DNA of 64,000 bases, from contig NZ_SDKC01000001.1 of the NCBI RefSeq assembly GCF_004123145.1, positions 2,823,501 to 2,887,500 on the forward strand, in the 5' to 3' direction. The notes under the pieces are model-generated. The model saw only the letters and a list, made by a program, of their open reading frames with translations, was not told where the DNA came from and ran no database searches. This stretch comes from Blautia faecicola (GTDB taxonomy: Bacteria; Bacillota; Clostridia; Lachnospirales; Lachnospiraceae). Made by a program: the position numbers and the translations under genes. This document shows positions 33,755-42,913 of the stretch, in pieces (the stretch's first letter is position 1; each line of letters begins with the position of its first letter).

Positions 33755-34456
33755 ATGGTATCCAAACAGAAAATAATGATTGTAGACGATGACAACAACA
33801 TCGCCGAACTGATATCTCTTTATCTTACCAAAGAATGTTTTGAATGTAAGATTGTAAACGACGGTGAGGAAGCTTTAAGTGTGTTTCCTTCCTTTCAGCC
33901 AAACCTGATCCTCCTGGATCTGATGCTTCCCGGTATGGACGGCTATCAGGTCTGCCGGGAGATCCGCCACAAATCCAATGTACCGATCATCATGCTCTCC
34001 GCCAAAGGAGAAGTCTTTGACAAGGTACTCGGACTGGAACTCGGCGCGGATGACTATATGATCAAACCATTTGATTCCAAGGAACTGGTTGCCCGCGTCA
34101 AAGCGGTTCTCCGCCGTTTCCAGCCTGCCCCTTCTGCTCCGGCAGTACCGGCAGGAAAATACGTGGAATACCCGGATCTGATCATCAATCTGACCAACTA
34201 TTCCGTTGTCTATCAGGGTGTGACGATCGATATGCCGCCAAAGGAACTGGAACTTTTGTATTTTCTTGCTTCCTCACCAAACCAGGTATTTACCAGGGAA
34301 CAGCTGTTAGACCATATCTGGGGATATGAGTACATCGGCGATACCCGTACCGTGGACGTACATATCAAACGACTGCGCGAGAAGATCAAAGATCATCCGT
34401 CATGGTCCATCAGTACCGTCTGGGGCATCGGTTACAAATTCGAGGTTAAATCCTGA
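33755..34456 (+). CDS. OmpR/PhoB-type response regulator
   Basis: 233 residues. Receiver domain with Asp11-Asp13 cluster, phospho-Asp55 in LLDLMLPGMD and Lys in IKPFDSKEL; winged helix about 135-233 (DMPPKELELLYFLAS, VWGIGYKF). AAGGAG precedes ATG. Its last base is the first base of the kinase start (ATGA-type overlap), so the pair is translationally coupled. Orthologous-type pairs in Firmicutes include PhoPR, WalRK and ResDE; the signal is not evident. Confidence 0.94.
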   Translation: MVSKQKIMIVDDDNNIAELISLYLTKECFECKIVNDGEEALSVFPSFQPNLILLDLMLPGMDGYQVCREIRHKSNVPIIMLSAKGEVFDKVLGLELGADDYMIKPFDSKELVARVKAVLRRFQPAPSAPAVPAGKYVEYPDLIINLTNYSVVYQGVTIDMPPKELELLYFLASSPNQVFTREQLLDHIWGYEYIGDTRTVDVHIKRLREKIKDHPSWSISTVWGIGYKFEVKS

Positions 34457-35874
34457 TGAAACGAACACTGTATTCCAAATTTATTATGGCGTATATTCTT
34501 CTGGGCGTTCTCGGAACGGTTCTGATCGCCACACTGGGATCTTCTCTGATCCAGAATCACATCCTGGAAGATACCGGCGCCGCCCTGTATAAAGAAGCGA
34601 TCTCTCTCGCCTCCTATCAGGCAAATACCGATTATTCCGACAGTGAAGCTGTGGAAGCTGCCTATAATCAGTTAAAAACGCTCTCTGCCTTTCAGGATTC
34701 CCGGATTCTCATCCTGAATCCGTCCGGGCAGCCGTTGATCGATACGAGCAAAGCTTACAGTTCCGAGGCACAAAAAGCAATCAAAAACTTTGATCCGGCG
34801 ATCATGGGGTCAGACAGTTATATCACAGGCACTTTTCACGGGTATTTTAAGGAAGACATGGTCAGTACCCTGGTTCCGATCACCAAAAATCTGTCCACCA
34901 AAGGGTATGTGTCGATCCACCTTCCCATGACCGTGATCATTGATCAGAAAGAATCGGTTCTCGGTCCGGTTTATATCGTGTTTGCGATCCTGCTGCTCTG
35001 TTCTCTTCTGATCCTGGCACTCTTTTCTCATTCCGTCTACCAGCCGCTGAAAAAGATCACCGCCGGAGCCAATGAGTACGCCGCCGGAAATCTGGACTAT
35101 AACATCCCCGTCACCACCAATGACGAGATGGGCTATCTCGCCGATACCCTGAACTATATGTCCGGAGAGCTAAGCAAATCGGGAGAATATCAGCATAAGT
35201 TCGTTGCAAATGTCTCGCATGATTTCCGCTCCCCGCTGACCTCGATCAAGGGATTTGTAGAAGCGATCATGGACGGAACGATCCAGCCGGAGATGCAGGA
35301 TCGTTACCTGAAAATCGTCGTTGATGAGACCGAACGCCTAGAAAAGCTGACGCAGAGCCTTCTGACGCTGGATAAACTCGATTCCAAAGGACGGCCTCTG
35401 CATATGAAAGACTTCGATATCAACCGCACGATCAAAAATACGGTAGCCACTTTCGAGGCGATCTGCCGCAAGAAAATGATCACGATCGAACTGCATCTCG
35501 AATCGGAAACTTTGATGGTACATGCCGATATGGAACAGATCCAGCAGGTTTTGTATAACCTGATCGACAATGCAATCAAGTTCAGTTCCGATAACTCGAT
35601 CATCAAAGCGGAAACCTCCGAACGGCACGGTACGGTTTTTGTATCTGTGAAAGATTCCGGTATGGGGATTCCAAAAGAAAAACAGCACAAGATCTGGGAT
35701 CGCTTCTACAAGATCGATTCTTCCCGCGGCAAGGACCGCAAAGGTACCGGTCTCGGACTTTCGATCGTCCGCGAGATCATTGCCGCACACAATCAGAATA
35801 TCAATGTCATCAGTACCGAGGGAGTCGGTACCGAATTTATCTTTACATTAGAAAAAAGCAAGGGAACCGGCTGA
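34456..35874 (+). CDS. Sensor histidine kinase (PhoR/WalK-like)
   Basis: 472 residues. Membrane helix about 9-30, extracytoplasmic sensor about 31-165 (single Cache/PAS-like fold possible), second helix about 170-190, HAMP about 193-245, HisKA with phospho-His255 in ANVSHDFRSPLTSI, and HATPase motifs NLIDNAIKFSS, DSGMGIP and GTGLGLSIV. No PAS domain between HAMP and HisKA, unlike WalK. Ends within the stem of the terminator at 35855-35886. Confidence 0.95.
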   Translation: MKRTLYSKFIMAYILLGVLGTVLIATLGSSLIQNHILEDTGAALYKEAISLASYQANTDYSDSEAVEAAYNQLKTLSAFQDSRILILNPSGQPLIDTSKAYSSEAQKAIKNFDPAIMGSDSYITGTFHGYFKEDMVSTLVPITKNLSTKGYVSIHLPMTVIIDQKESVLGPVYIVFAILLLCSLLILALFSHSVYQPLKKITAGANEYAAGNLDYNIPVTTNDEMGYLADTLNYMSGELSKSGEYQHKFVANVSHDFRSPLTSIKGFVEAIMDGTIQPEMQDRYLKIVVDETERLEKLTQSLLTLDKLDSKGRPLHMKDFDINRTIKNTVATFEAICRKKMITIELHLESETLMVHADMEQIQQVLYNLIDNAIKFSSDNSIIKAETSERHGTVFVSVKDSGMGIPKEKQHKIWDRFYKIDSSRGKDRKGTGLGLSIVREIIAAHNQNINVISTEGVGTEFIFTLEKSKGTG

Positions 35875-35892
35875 TTCCCTTGCTTTACCTTT
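35855..35892 (+). terminator. Terminator overlapping the kinase stop codon
   Basis: 12-bp stem AAAGCAAGGGAA (35855-35866) with its complement at 35875-35886; the stop TGA lies in the 8-nt loop. ACCTTTTCTTT follows on the plus strand. Confidence 0.85.
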
Positions 35893-35907
35893 TCTTTGAT
35901 TATTTTT

Positions 35908-36408
35908 TTATTTCCACTCATACTTGGTCAGATGACCGCCCAACTGCATATGATCAAAATTGTGCTGCCGCAGTGCCTCGTAGAGCACGATTGCCACGGA
36001 ATTGCTCAGATTCAGCGAACGGATATCGTTCATCATCGGAATACGGATCGCCGTCTCCTGATTTTCCAGTAAGATTTCTTCCGGGATCCCGCCGCTTTCT
36101 TTTCCGAACATAATGTAGGCATCTTCCTCATACTGCACTTCCGTATAGGTCTGCGGTGCTTTTGTCGATGCCATATAGATCTTCGCTCCCGGATTCTTCT
36201 CCAGGAAATCCTGATAATCGATATACCGGGTGACATCCAGATCATCCCAGTAGTCCATTCCTGCACGTTTGATTGATTTTTCATTTAACCGGAAGCCCAG
36301 CGGCTCGATCAGATGCAGTCTCGTTCCTGTTGCCACACAGGTTCGTCCGATATTTCCTGTATTTGACGGGATCTCCGGCTCATAAAGAACAATATTTAAC
36401 TTTGCCAT
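35908..36408 (-). CDS. trmL: tRNA (cytidine/uridine-34 2'-O)-methyltransferase TrmL
   Basis: 166 residues, the usual TrmL length. SPOUT fold motifs: NIVLYEPEIPSNTGNIGRT at the N-terminus, IMFGKESGGIPEEIL and the trefoil-knot segment IPMMNDIRSLNLSNSVAIVLYEAL. It methylates the wobble ribose of tRNA-Leu. Last gene of a leftward run of six (radical SAM to trmL), 6 bp after the PurM-like gene. Confidence 0.95.
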   Translation of the reverse strand: MAKLNIVLYEPEIPSNTGNIGRTCVATGTRLHLIEPLGFRLNEKSIKRAGMDYWDDLDVTRYIDYQDFLEKNPGAKIYMASTKAPQTYTEVQYEEDAYIMFGKESGGIPEEILLENQETAIRIPMMNDIRSLNLSNSVAIVLYEALRQHNFDHMQLGGHLTKYEWK

Positions 36409-36414
36409 TTTCTC

Positions 36415-37401
36415 TTACCCCATTACTTTGTATAACTCATCCGGCTGCGGTTTATCCAGATAACGGACATCCTCACCGTTTCGCAGGATCCGGTCGTTAC
36501 CGCTGTTGGTACGGCCTACCACAACGGCATGGATACCTGCCTGTTCCAGTTTTCTCACCAGTTCGTGACCATCGTCCGCCGCGATCATCATGGAACCGCT
36601 GGACATGATCTGGTAAGGATTGACACCGAAATAATTACAGATTTCCACGGTTTCCTGACGGATCGGGATTTTCTTCAGATCCACTTCCAGACCAACACCG
36701 GCTCCGCTCGCCATCTCCCAGAACGCGCCGAAGACGCCGCCCTCTGTTATATCATGCATAGAAGATACACCATGTTTCACTGCGATCCGTGACTCCGGTA
36801 CCACCGACAGATACTGGTCGAAATCTTTTGCCGTATCGACCAGAACTGCCGGAAATCTTTTTTTGAGTTCTTCTTCTTTTTCTTTCGCGAGAATCGTCGT
36901 TGCCTCGAGACCGATCCATTTCGTCACGATGATATCCTGATCCGGGCGGATCTGGGATACCGTGCGCAGATTTTCTTTCTTCATTTTGCCAACACCGGTC
37001 ACAGAGATCAGTGGCTGTTTTACCACGTTTGTGATCTCGGTATGTCCGCCGAGGATTTCCATATGCAGTTTTTCGCAGGTTTCTTCCGCATCCTGCATCA
37101 TTTTCCGGATCTCCGGCTCTTCGACGGTATCCGGAAGCATTACGGTCAGCATCACACCCACCGGATCTGCACCGGCTGCAGCCAGATCATTTGCCGTGAT
37201 GTGGATGCTGTGATGCCCCAGATCTTTTGCGGTTCCCGTGATCGGATCTGTGGACATCACCAAAACTTCATCCTCGCCCACCTCAAGGGCAGCGCAGTCC
37301 TGTCCGACCGCCGGACCAACCAGGACTTCCTCTCTTCTGTGTTTTACCTGTTTTAATACCGAACGGATCAATACCGGTTCCGGCAGTTTACCTATCTTCA
37401 T
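36415..37401 (-). CDS. HypE/AIR-synthase-like (PurM superfamily) protein
   Basis: 328 residues with the PurM/HypE fold: GPAVGQDCAAL, ITANDLAAAGADPVGVMLT, ILGGHTEITN and MHDITEGGVFGAFWEMA. This fold binds ATP and makes or transfers a phosphorylated intermediate (HypE: nickel-iron hydrogenase cyanide ligand synthesis; ThiL, SelD, PurM: others). The C-terminal Cys-ending tail that HypE needs to dehydrate thiocarboxamide is absent; the protein ends ELYKVMG. No hyp or hydrogenase genes are nearby. So it is a stand-alone family of unknown substrate rather than HypE itself. Confidence 0.8.
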   Translation of the reverse strand: MKIGKLPEPVLIRSVLKQVKHRREEVLVGPAVGQDCAALEVGEDEVLVMSTDPITGTAKDLGHHSIHITANDLAAAGADPVGVMLTVMLPDTVEEPEIRKMMQDAEETCEKLHMEILGGHTEITNVVKQPLISVTGVGKMKKENLRTVSQIRPDQDIIVTKWIGLEATTILAKEKEEELKKRFPAVLVDTAKDFDQYLSVVPESRIAVKHGVSSMHDITEGGVFGAFWEMASGAGVGLEVDLKKIPIRQETVEICNYFGVNPYQIMSSGSMMIAADDGHELVRKLEQAGIHAVVVGRTNSGNDRILRNGEDVRYLDKPQPDELYKVMG

Positions 37402-37421
37402 GTTTTTCTCCTCTACATCTG

Positions 37422-39092
37422 TCAGCCGCCATACCGGTTCAGCACCACATAGACCTGATTCAGATCGTTGTTTGCTATTGCCGTATACATGGCACTGGAC
37501 GCCTCTGTACTGCTTGTTTTTACACCGACTTTGTATTTATTCGGTGTCATCTGATAATAACTGTTATTTACTTCTTCTTTGCTGACCTGCTGCCCGTTTT
37601 CCGTGACAATTTTCCACAGGCGTGCTTTGTAACCTGTATGGGCACTTTGTGTCTGTGTGATACTGCCAAATGCTTTTTCCGAGTCTGCTGTCAGCTCTGT
37701 TGTCGGATTGATCGTTTCCAGCGTTTCGCTTTCATAGGTAACGGTTCTGTCCGCAGATCGATATTCCTGTCCATATAGATTAAAATAGATCTTTCCACCG
37801 GAAACATAACCTTCAATATAGATCGGCGCTTCCGTATTATTCACAAACCGAAAATCCTTCGCTCCTTCCGCGATCGCCGCATCCATGGATGGTTCCACGT
37901 ATTTTACGATCATTGAATGATTGTGGCGTTCCGTCACTTCAAGTTCTGCCTGCAAAACCGCCTGATACAGCGTTGTAGATACCTGGCAGATACCTCCGCC
38001 AAACGATTCCACCACCGTACCATTGGCATAAGAGGCTGCCGGTTCATACCCGTTTTCTTCGGTAAATGGTACCATATTATCACAGACGGAAACCTCATCG
38101 CCCGGATAAATAACTTTGCCATTCAGTTTGGAGGTTCCGTTTTTTACATTTGTCGCCCTCGCAGCACTGCTGGCAGAATAATCCGTACTTCCCTGTCCCA
38201 GGATATCTTTTACCTTTTCCAGTTCTTCCTGAGAACCTTTCGGCTCGGTAATCTCCACATCGAGATCCAGGTTCCCCGGACCATCTCTCCACACATGTTC
38301 CAGATAATCCGTTAATTTATCCACAGAGGCATCCTCATTCAGAGAAACCCCACGGACACCGTTCGTGATCTGAAACTGATCATTCTCTCTTGTCAGGTTG
38401 TAATCCACTACTTCCCGGTTCATCGGCACACAATATTGTTCCAGTGCTGTCCGCATGCTGTCACTGTCCACCTGCCAGGAAATATCCAGCTGAAGGTCTT
38501 CTTTTTCCAGAGCTTTCTTTACTTTATAGCGTCGGATCACATTACCAACCTGTCCCACATCCATCGCCTGCCGGATCGTACCGTCATTATCCCCGGTAAC
38601 ACCCAGTTCTTTTGCTGTCACTCCGGTGGACATGTCATCCATGTGAAGAATGATCTGGTATCCGGTAATCTCGTCTACACGGGACTGCACCGCTTCCTGT
38701 GCTTCTTCTTTCGTCATGCCGGACAGATCCACACTTTCCAGATAAATATGATCCAGAATCGTCCGTTCTCCGGTGACAGCATTGTTGGATGTACCGGTGT
38801 CAAGGGTTACTTCATCGGTTTCCGCCTGCCAGGTCGGAATCTCATCTTCCTCCTGCACATCCTGATCCGTATCCGCAGCTTTCCCGCCGTTCTCTCCGTC
38901 CTCTGTCACAGCTGTTCCTTCACCTGCCGCGCTGTCTTCTGTATCTCCTGCGGCGGCATCTTCGCTACTGTCGCCCTCCTGCGTCGTTTCCGACTGCTGG
39001 GCGCTGTCTGTATTCTGCGCGCACCATCCGCTGACCGGCTGCTGTAACATCATTACTCCCGCCAGCAGGGCCGCCATTATTTTCTTCTTCAT
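37422..39092 (-). CDS. Secreted VanW-family protein with peptidoglycan-binding-like domain
   Basis: 556 residues. Signal peptide about 1-25 (KKKIMAALLAGVMMLQQPVSGWCA), an acidic low-complexity linker about 26-100, a PG_binding_4-type domain about 105-285 (VDLSGMTKEEAQEAV), a VanW domain about 300-440 (GGGICQVSTTLYQAVLQAELEVTERHNHS) and a C-terminal G5-like segment. The VanW name comes from vancomycin clusters but most VanW proteins, as here, are outside them and have cell-wall roles that remain undefined. Preceded by the 34-residue membrane peptide gene. Confidence 0.9.
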   Translation of the reverse strand: MKKKIMAALLAGVMMLQQPVSGWCAQNTDSAQQSETTQEGDSSEDAAAGDTEDSAAGEGTAVTEDGENGGKAADTDQDVQEEDEIPTWQAETDEVTLDTGTSNNAVTGERTILDHIYLESVDLSGMTKEEAQEAVQSRVDEITGYQIILHMDDMSTGVTAKELGVTGDNDGTIRQAMDVGQVGNVIRRYKVKKALEKEDLQLDISWQVDSDSMRTALEQYCVPMNREVVDYNLTRENDQFQITNGVRGVSLNEDASVDKLTDYLEHVWRDGPGNLDLDVEITEPKGSQEELEKVKDILGQGSTDYSASSAARATNVKNGTSKLNGKVIYPGDEVSVCDNMVPFTEENGYEPAASYANGTVVESFGGGICQVSTTLYQAVLQAELEVTERHNHSMIVKYVEPSMDAAIAEGAKDFRFVNNTEAPIYIEGYVSGGKIYFNLYGQEYRSADRTVTYESETLETINPTTELTADSEKAFGSITQTQSAHTGYKARLWKIVTENGQQVSKEEVNNSYYQMTPNKYKVGVKTSSTEASSAMYTAIANNDLNQVYVVLNRYGG

Positions 39093-39107
39093 CTGTATGT
39101 CAATCCC

Positions 39108-39212
39108 TTATAACATTACTTCCAGAATCATCGGAACCACCATTGCAAGTACCAGTATGACTGCAATAATTCCCGCTACGATCTGTCTTCCGTTTTTCTT
39201 CCACATATTCAT
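39108..39212 (-). CDS. 34-residue single-pass membrane peptide
   Basis: ATG at 39212 with GAGGTG upstream, stop at 39108-39110, giving Met-Asn-Met-Trp-Lys-Lys-Asn, then a hydrophobic helix of about 20 residues (IVAGIIAVILVLAMVVPMIL) and a four-residue tail. It starts 7 bp after the exonuclease stop and ends 15 bp before the VanW start, so it is translationally placed inside an operon. Lys-rich N-terminus and no cleavage site suggest a membrane-integral peptide. No family recognised. Confidence 0.65.
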   Translation of the reverse strand: MNMWKKNGRQIVAGIIAVILVLAMVVPMILEVML

Positions 39213-39219
39213 TTTTCAT

Positions 39220-39948
39220 TCACCTCTTCATGCGCCCGTACCGGGCAATAATCGTATCGATTTTCCTGGATGCCTCATTTTTGGTGAGGCTGTCAATAGA
39301 CACATCCAGTTCTATTTTATGATATTTCACCAGATCATTCAAGTATGCTTTTTGTGCCGGAGTGATCGGACCACGCCGTTTTACTTTATACTGTAACTGT
39401 TTCGGCTGAAAGATCCGCTCCTGTCCTTCTTCTGCGATCCGCACCAGATGCTGATACAATTCATGCGTTGCCAGTGCATCGTGATATGCACGGTGGGCGT
39501 GCGCCCGATCAATCTGAAAATAGCCGCAAAGATTCGTCAGACTCCTGCTCTCCAGATCCGGAAGCAGGATTCTTGCGATCTTCAGCGTATCGATCCCGTT
39601 TTTCTCAAACGGGATTTTCTGATCCGCCGCCTGATGTTTCAGAAAGCTGTAATCAAAGATCAGATTATGCCCCATCAGATCCTGTTCCCCGCAGAAATCC
39701 AGAAATGCCCGCACTGCTTCTGCCGGTGTCGGCTGTCCTTCCACCATTTCCTGTGTAATTCCCGTCAGTTCCCGGATCCGCTCCGGAATCTTCATCTGCG
39801 GATCTGCAAACATACAAAACGTATCGGTCACCTCTCCGTCCAGAACCTTGACTGCTCCGATCTCCAGGATCCGATCCTGAGACGGATACAGCCCCGTGGT
39901 CTCCAGATCCACAACCACATAGCTGGACGGACATGCTGTTTTTTCCAT
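39220..39948 (-). CDS. DnaQ/PolC-type 3'-5' exonuclease
   Basis: 242 residues. DEDDh exonuclease: Asp14 and Glu16 in VVDLETTGL, Asp in GHNLIFDYSFL, and His-x4-Asp in HRAYHDALATHEL, all intact. Residues about 190-242 form an extra helical/basic tail (TPAQKAYLNDLVKYHKI) seen in Lachnospiraceae exonucleases of this type. Likely a proofreading or DNA/RNA trimming nuclease acting alone, since no polymerase domain is attached. Lies 21 bp after the radical SAM gene. Confidence 0.9.
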   Translation of the reverse strand: MEKTACPSSYVVVDLETTGLYPSQDRILEIGAVKVLDGEVTDTFCMFADPQMKIPERIRELTGITQEMVEGQPTPAEAVRAFLDFCGEQDLMGHNLIFDYSFLKHQAADQKIPFEKNGIDTLKIARILLPDLESRSLTNLCGYFQIDRAHAHRAYHDALATHELYQHLVRIAEEGQERIFQPKQLQYKVKRRGPITPAQKAYLNDLVKYHKIELDVSIDSLTKNEASRKIDTIIARYGRMKR

Positions 39949-39969
39949 CGTGTTTTCTTTTCCTTTCTC

Positions 39970-41715
39970 TTACATTATGTCAACTACCGGTAATTTTACC
40001 GTTTTCGCATCGTACGTCAGTACATCCCTGCTCCGGTAATCAAACAGGATCCAGCACGCTTCCCTCGCACCGGTATCCGGATCATAGTCCATCCGTTCCA
40101 GATGCGTCATACGCGCCAGCTGTTTTTCATCGTATCCTGCATATTCCGGCAGATACGCATGTGTCTCTTCTTCCTTCAGATAAAATTGCCGGATCTCTCT
40201 CTTATACGCTTTCAGATCCTTCGCCCATGCCGGCCGGGTCTTCATATTTTCTCTTGCGTATAGATCATAAATCATCAGCTGGCGGTAATATTCCATCTGC
40301 TCTTCCTCTACATATTCCTGCAGGAATTCCTGCAAAATCTCGTATCGGCGGATTCTGGTATGTGAAATGTTCATATACCCCTTTTTGTCATAAAATACCC
40401 CCAGCGCTTCATACAGCGCAAATGGATTGTCAAATAATTTTTCTATCGCAAGCAGGGTTTTCCCGAACTGATTACTGTTATAGTAGACTTCCACCATCTC
40501 TTCCACCAGTTTCAGCCGCAGAACGTCCTCATATGGCAGCCATTTGGTATACAGCACCTCGTAAGGCTCCCGGCTCTGGCAGACACAACCGTACTCCGGT
40601 GCCGCCTGATACATAAAGGATCCCTTTAACATTTTCAGAAATCCCAGCTGCAACTGCTGCGGCCGCAGACGGTAGACATCGCAGAAGGATTTTGCAAAGG
40701 AAGTATAATCTTCATAGGGAAGTCCCGCGATCAGATCCAGATGCTGGTGTACGTTATGCCCTTCCTGCACCCGTGTCACCACCTCGGATACCTGGGCAAA
40801 ATCCATTTTCCTGTGGATCTCCCGGATCGTATCCGGATTCGTCGACTGCACACCGATTTCCAGCTGGATCATTCCCGGACGCATTGTGCGGATCAGTGCA
40901 ATCTCTTCCTCATTTAACAGATCCGCTGCCACCTCAAAGTGAAAATTCGTAATTCCGTTATCGTGAGCGATCAGATACTTCCAGATTGCCATCGCATGAT
41001 CGTGCTTGCAGTTAAAGGTTCGATCCACGAATTTCACCTGCGGCACATTATGATCCAGGAAAAACTGTAATTCCTCTTTTACCAGTTCCAGATCACGGAA
41101 CCGCAGTTTCTTGTCGATTGAGGAAAGACAGTAGCTGCAGGAGAACGGACACCCTCTGCTCGACTCATAATAAATGATGCGGTTTTCAAATTTTTTCAGA
41201 TCTTTGTAGACAAACGGAATCGTACTCAGATCCGTGATTCCTCTCCACGGATTTTCCTGAATCTGATCCCCGTCCCTGTAGGTAATTCCATCAATCTTCG
41301 CCAGTTCTGAGATGCCTTCCAGATAAAATCCAGCCAGTTCCAGGAACGTCACTTCTCCTTCGCCTTTCATCACACCTGTCACTTCCGGGTGCTCCTCCAG
41401 CACCTTCCGCGCATCATAGGACACTTCTGGTCCTCCCAGCCAGATCGCAGTGTCGGGAAGCACTTTATGCACTTCCCGGATCAGATTCTTCACATAGGAA
41501 ATATTCCAGATATAACAGGAAATGCACAAAACCTCCGGATGATCACGATAGATTCCCTTTAAAATATCATCCAGATTCTGATTGATCGTATATTCCGCCA
41601 GACCGATCCGGTCCTGATATTTTTTCGCATACGCCTTTAAGCTGTATACCGCCAGATTGGAATGGATATATTTTGCATTGATTGCTGCCAACAAGATATG
41701 TTTTCTTTCTGCCAT
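39970..41715 (-). CDS. B12-binding-domain radical SAM protein with DUF4080
   Basis: 581 residues. Cobalamin-binding Rossmann domain about 5-130 (ILLAAINAKYIHSNLAVYSL, IWLGGPEVSYDA), radical SAM cluster Cys189-x3-Cys193-x2-Cys196 in RGCPFSCSYC, TIM-barrel to about 400, then a C-terminal DUF4080 region. Family members methylate or modify unknown substrates. The His of a typical DxHxxG cobalamin motif is not evident. GGAGG precedes ATG. First gene of the leftward run ending with trmL. Confidence 0.9.
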   Translation of the reverse strand: MAERKHILLAAINAKYIHSNLAVYSLKAYAKKYQDRIGLAEYTINQNLDDILKGIYRDHPEVLCISCYIWNISYVKNLIREVHKVLPDTAIWLGGPEVSYDARKVLEEHPEVTGVMKGEGEVTFLELAGFYLEGISELAKIDGITYRDGDQIQENPWRGITDLSTIPFVYKDLKKFENRIIYYESSRGCPFSCSYCLSSIDKKLRFRDLELVKEELQFFLDHNVPQVKFVDRTFNCKHDHAMAIWKYLIAHDNGITNFHFEVAADLLNEEEIALIRTMRPGMIQLEIGVQSTNPDTIREIHRKMDFAQVSEVVTRVQEGHNVHQHLDLIAGLPYEDYTSFAKSFCDVYRLRPQQLQLGFLKMLKGSFMYQAAPEYGCVCQSREPYEVLYTKWLPYEDVLRLKLVEEMVEVYYNSNQFGKTLLAIEKLFDNPFALYEALGVFYDKKGYMNISHTRIRRYEILQEFLQEYVEEEQMEYYRQLMIYDLYARENMKTRPAWAKDLKAYKREIRQFYLKEEETHAYLPEYAGYDEKQLARMTHLERMDYDPDTGAREACWILFDYRSRDVLTYDAKTVKLPVVDIM

Positions 41716-41897
41716 TGCATTGTAACCTCCGAATGGCTCTTATTATACTGTATCTCTCCGGTTATCTCAATAGCCACTCGCCGTTTCCGGTTTGCAAATA
41801 TATGAATTTTATGTCTCTGCCCCTGTATTTTTTTACAAAATTCGAATTTTATATCTTGCGCTTTCAAAAAAAGTATGCTAATATATATCTCGAGCTT

Positions 41898-41970
<73 letters not shown>

Positions 41971-42029
41971 TTATCGGTTGATCCGATAGAAAGAACTTAA
42001 AACTTTTTCAAAAAAGTTTTAAAAAGTTC

Positions 42030-42058
42030 TTGACAATCTCGACTGACTAATATATAAT
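42030..42058 (+). promoter_or_regulatory. Consensus sigma-A promoter for tRNA-Gly genes
   Basis: TTGACA (42030-42035), 17-bp spacer, TATAAT (42053-42058), 27 bp before tRNA-Gly(TCC). Both hexamers match consensus exactly. An imperfect hairpin directly upstream may end the tRNA-Phe transcript. Confidence 0.85.
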
Positions 42059-42085
42059 ACATTATGTTGTCAGCGACAAACACTT

Positions 42086-42156
42086 GCGGGTGTAGTTCAA
42101 TGGTAGAACACCAGCCTTCCAAGCTGGATACGTGGGTTCGATTCCCATCACCCGCT
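42086..42156 (+). tRNA. tRNA-Gly (TCC)
   Basis: 71-nt cloverleaf with acceptor GCGGGTG/CACCCGC, anticodon stem CCAGC/GCTGG around loop CTTCCAA (TCC), T-arm GGTTCGATTCC, discriminator T. CCA not encoded. Confidence 0.97.
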
Positions 42157-42180
42157 TTTAACTGAATATCAGTTATTTAT

Positions 42181-42252
42181 GCACGAGTGGCTCAGTGGTG
42201 GAGTATCGCCTTGCCAAGGCGAGGGTCGCGGGTTCGAATCCCGTCTCGTGCT
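42181..42252 (+). tRNA. tRNA-Gly (GCC)
   Basis: 72-nt cloverleaf with acceptor GCACGAG/CTCGTGC, anticodon stem TCGCC/GGCGA around loop TTGCCAA (GCC), T-arm GGTTCGAATCC, discriminator T. 24 bp after tRNA-Gly(TCC), same transcript. Confidence 0.97.
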
Positions 42253-42264
42253 TTTTTGTTATCT

Positions 42265-42301
42265 AAAAACAGGAACGGTAAACTTTGCCGCTCCTGTTTT
42301 T
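42265..42301. terminator. Bidirectional terminator (tRNA-Gly / 42305 gene)
   Basis: Stem AAAAACAGGA (42265-42274) plus CGG pairs with CCG and TCCTGTTTTT (42292-42301). A-tract and T-tract on both sides serve the rightward tRNAs and the leftward membrane-protein gene. Confidence 0.85.
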
Positions 42302-42304
42302 AAA

Positions 42305-42823
42305 TTATTCATTTCTGCTTACTATTCCAACTAACAGCAAACTAAGTATCCCCACTCCCAATAACACTCCAACACATTTCATTATTTCGTTATTTGTATA
42401 CTCATTCTTCGGAAGAATTCCATACTTATAGTAAGAATAACTGACATGATCCGTTGTATATGCCGTTATCGTATCTCCCACATGATACTCTGAATATATC
42501 TTTCCCGGCACTTGCATCCGCTTATCATAATCATATCTTCTTCCATTTTGATAGTAGAAGAAATAATTTTCTGATATGGAATCGTCCGTAGTAACAGCTT
42601 CGCTTCTTTTATCTGTGATCTCAATGTCTTCTAAAAAATAATCTTTTCCCTCTACCATAGATTCCATTTGTGTCTTGAAGGCATTTGACGTTACAATTAT
42701 CTTTCCCCATACACCCAGGAAAGCTATCATTAAAATAATAAGAATTCCAAAAAAGAGAATTTTTTTCTGTCTTCTATTTAATATTTCTTTTTGTTTTTTG
42801 TTCTTAACCAGCTTATTACTCAT
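42305..42823 (-). CDS. Two-helix membrane protein of unknown function
   Basis: 172 residues. Lys-rich N-terminus, membrane helix about 24-44 (ILFFGILIILMIAFLGVWG), an extracytoplasmic region about 45-145 rich in Tyr, Asp and Glu with a VGDTITAYTTDHVSY segment, and a second helix about 150-168. The core has the look of DUF3592-type proteins (a small beta domain between two helices) but I cannot be certain. Lies between tRNA-Gly and the terminator of tRNA-Leu, outside the integrated element. Only weak AGGT precedes its ATG. Confidence 0.7.
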   Translation of the reverse strand: MSNKLVKNKKQKEILNRRQKKILFFGILIILMIAFLGVWGKIIVTSNAFKTQMESMVEGKDYFLEDIEITDKRSEAVTTDDSISENYFFYYQNGRRYDYDKRMQVPGKIYSEYHVGDTITAYTTDHVSYSYYKYGILPKNEYTNNEIMKCVGVLLGVGILSLLLVGIVSRNE

Positions 42824-42864
42824 GGTAACCTATTTTCAGCTCCCCAATGTTCAAACTTTTTATT

Positions 42865-42900
42865 AAAAAAAGAGAAACGCTGTATCTTCAACGTTTCTCT
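42865..42900 (-). terminator. Original tRNA-Leu terminator, now separated from its tRNA
   Basis: On the minus strand AGAGAAACG/CGTTTCTCT (42892-42900 with 42871-42879) is followed by a T7 run. It abuts the left 23-bp tRNA repeat. A similar hairpin is duplicated at 47796-47824 beside the intact tRNA. Confidence 0.75.
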
Positions 42901-42913
42901 TCTCTTCGACTAC

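Noticed and set aside
36415-37401. Annotation as true HypE
   Set aside because: Lacks the C-terminal cysteine tail and no hyp or hydrogenase genes are nearby, so only the fold is claimed.
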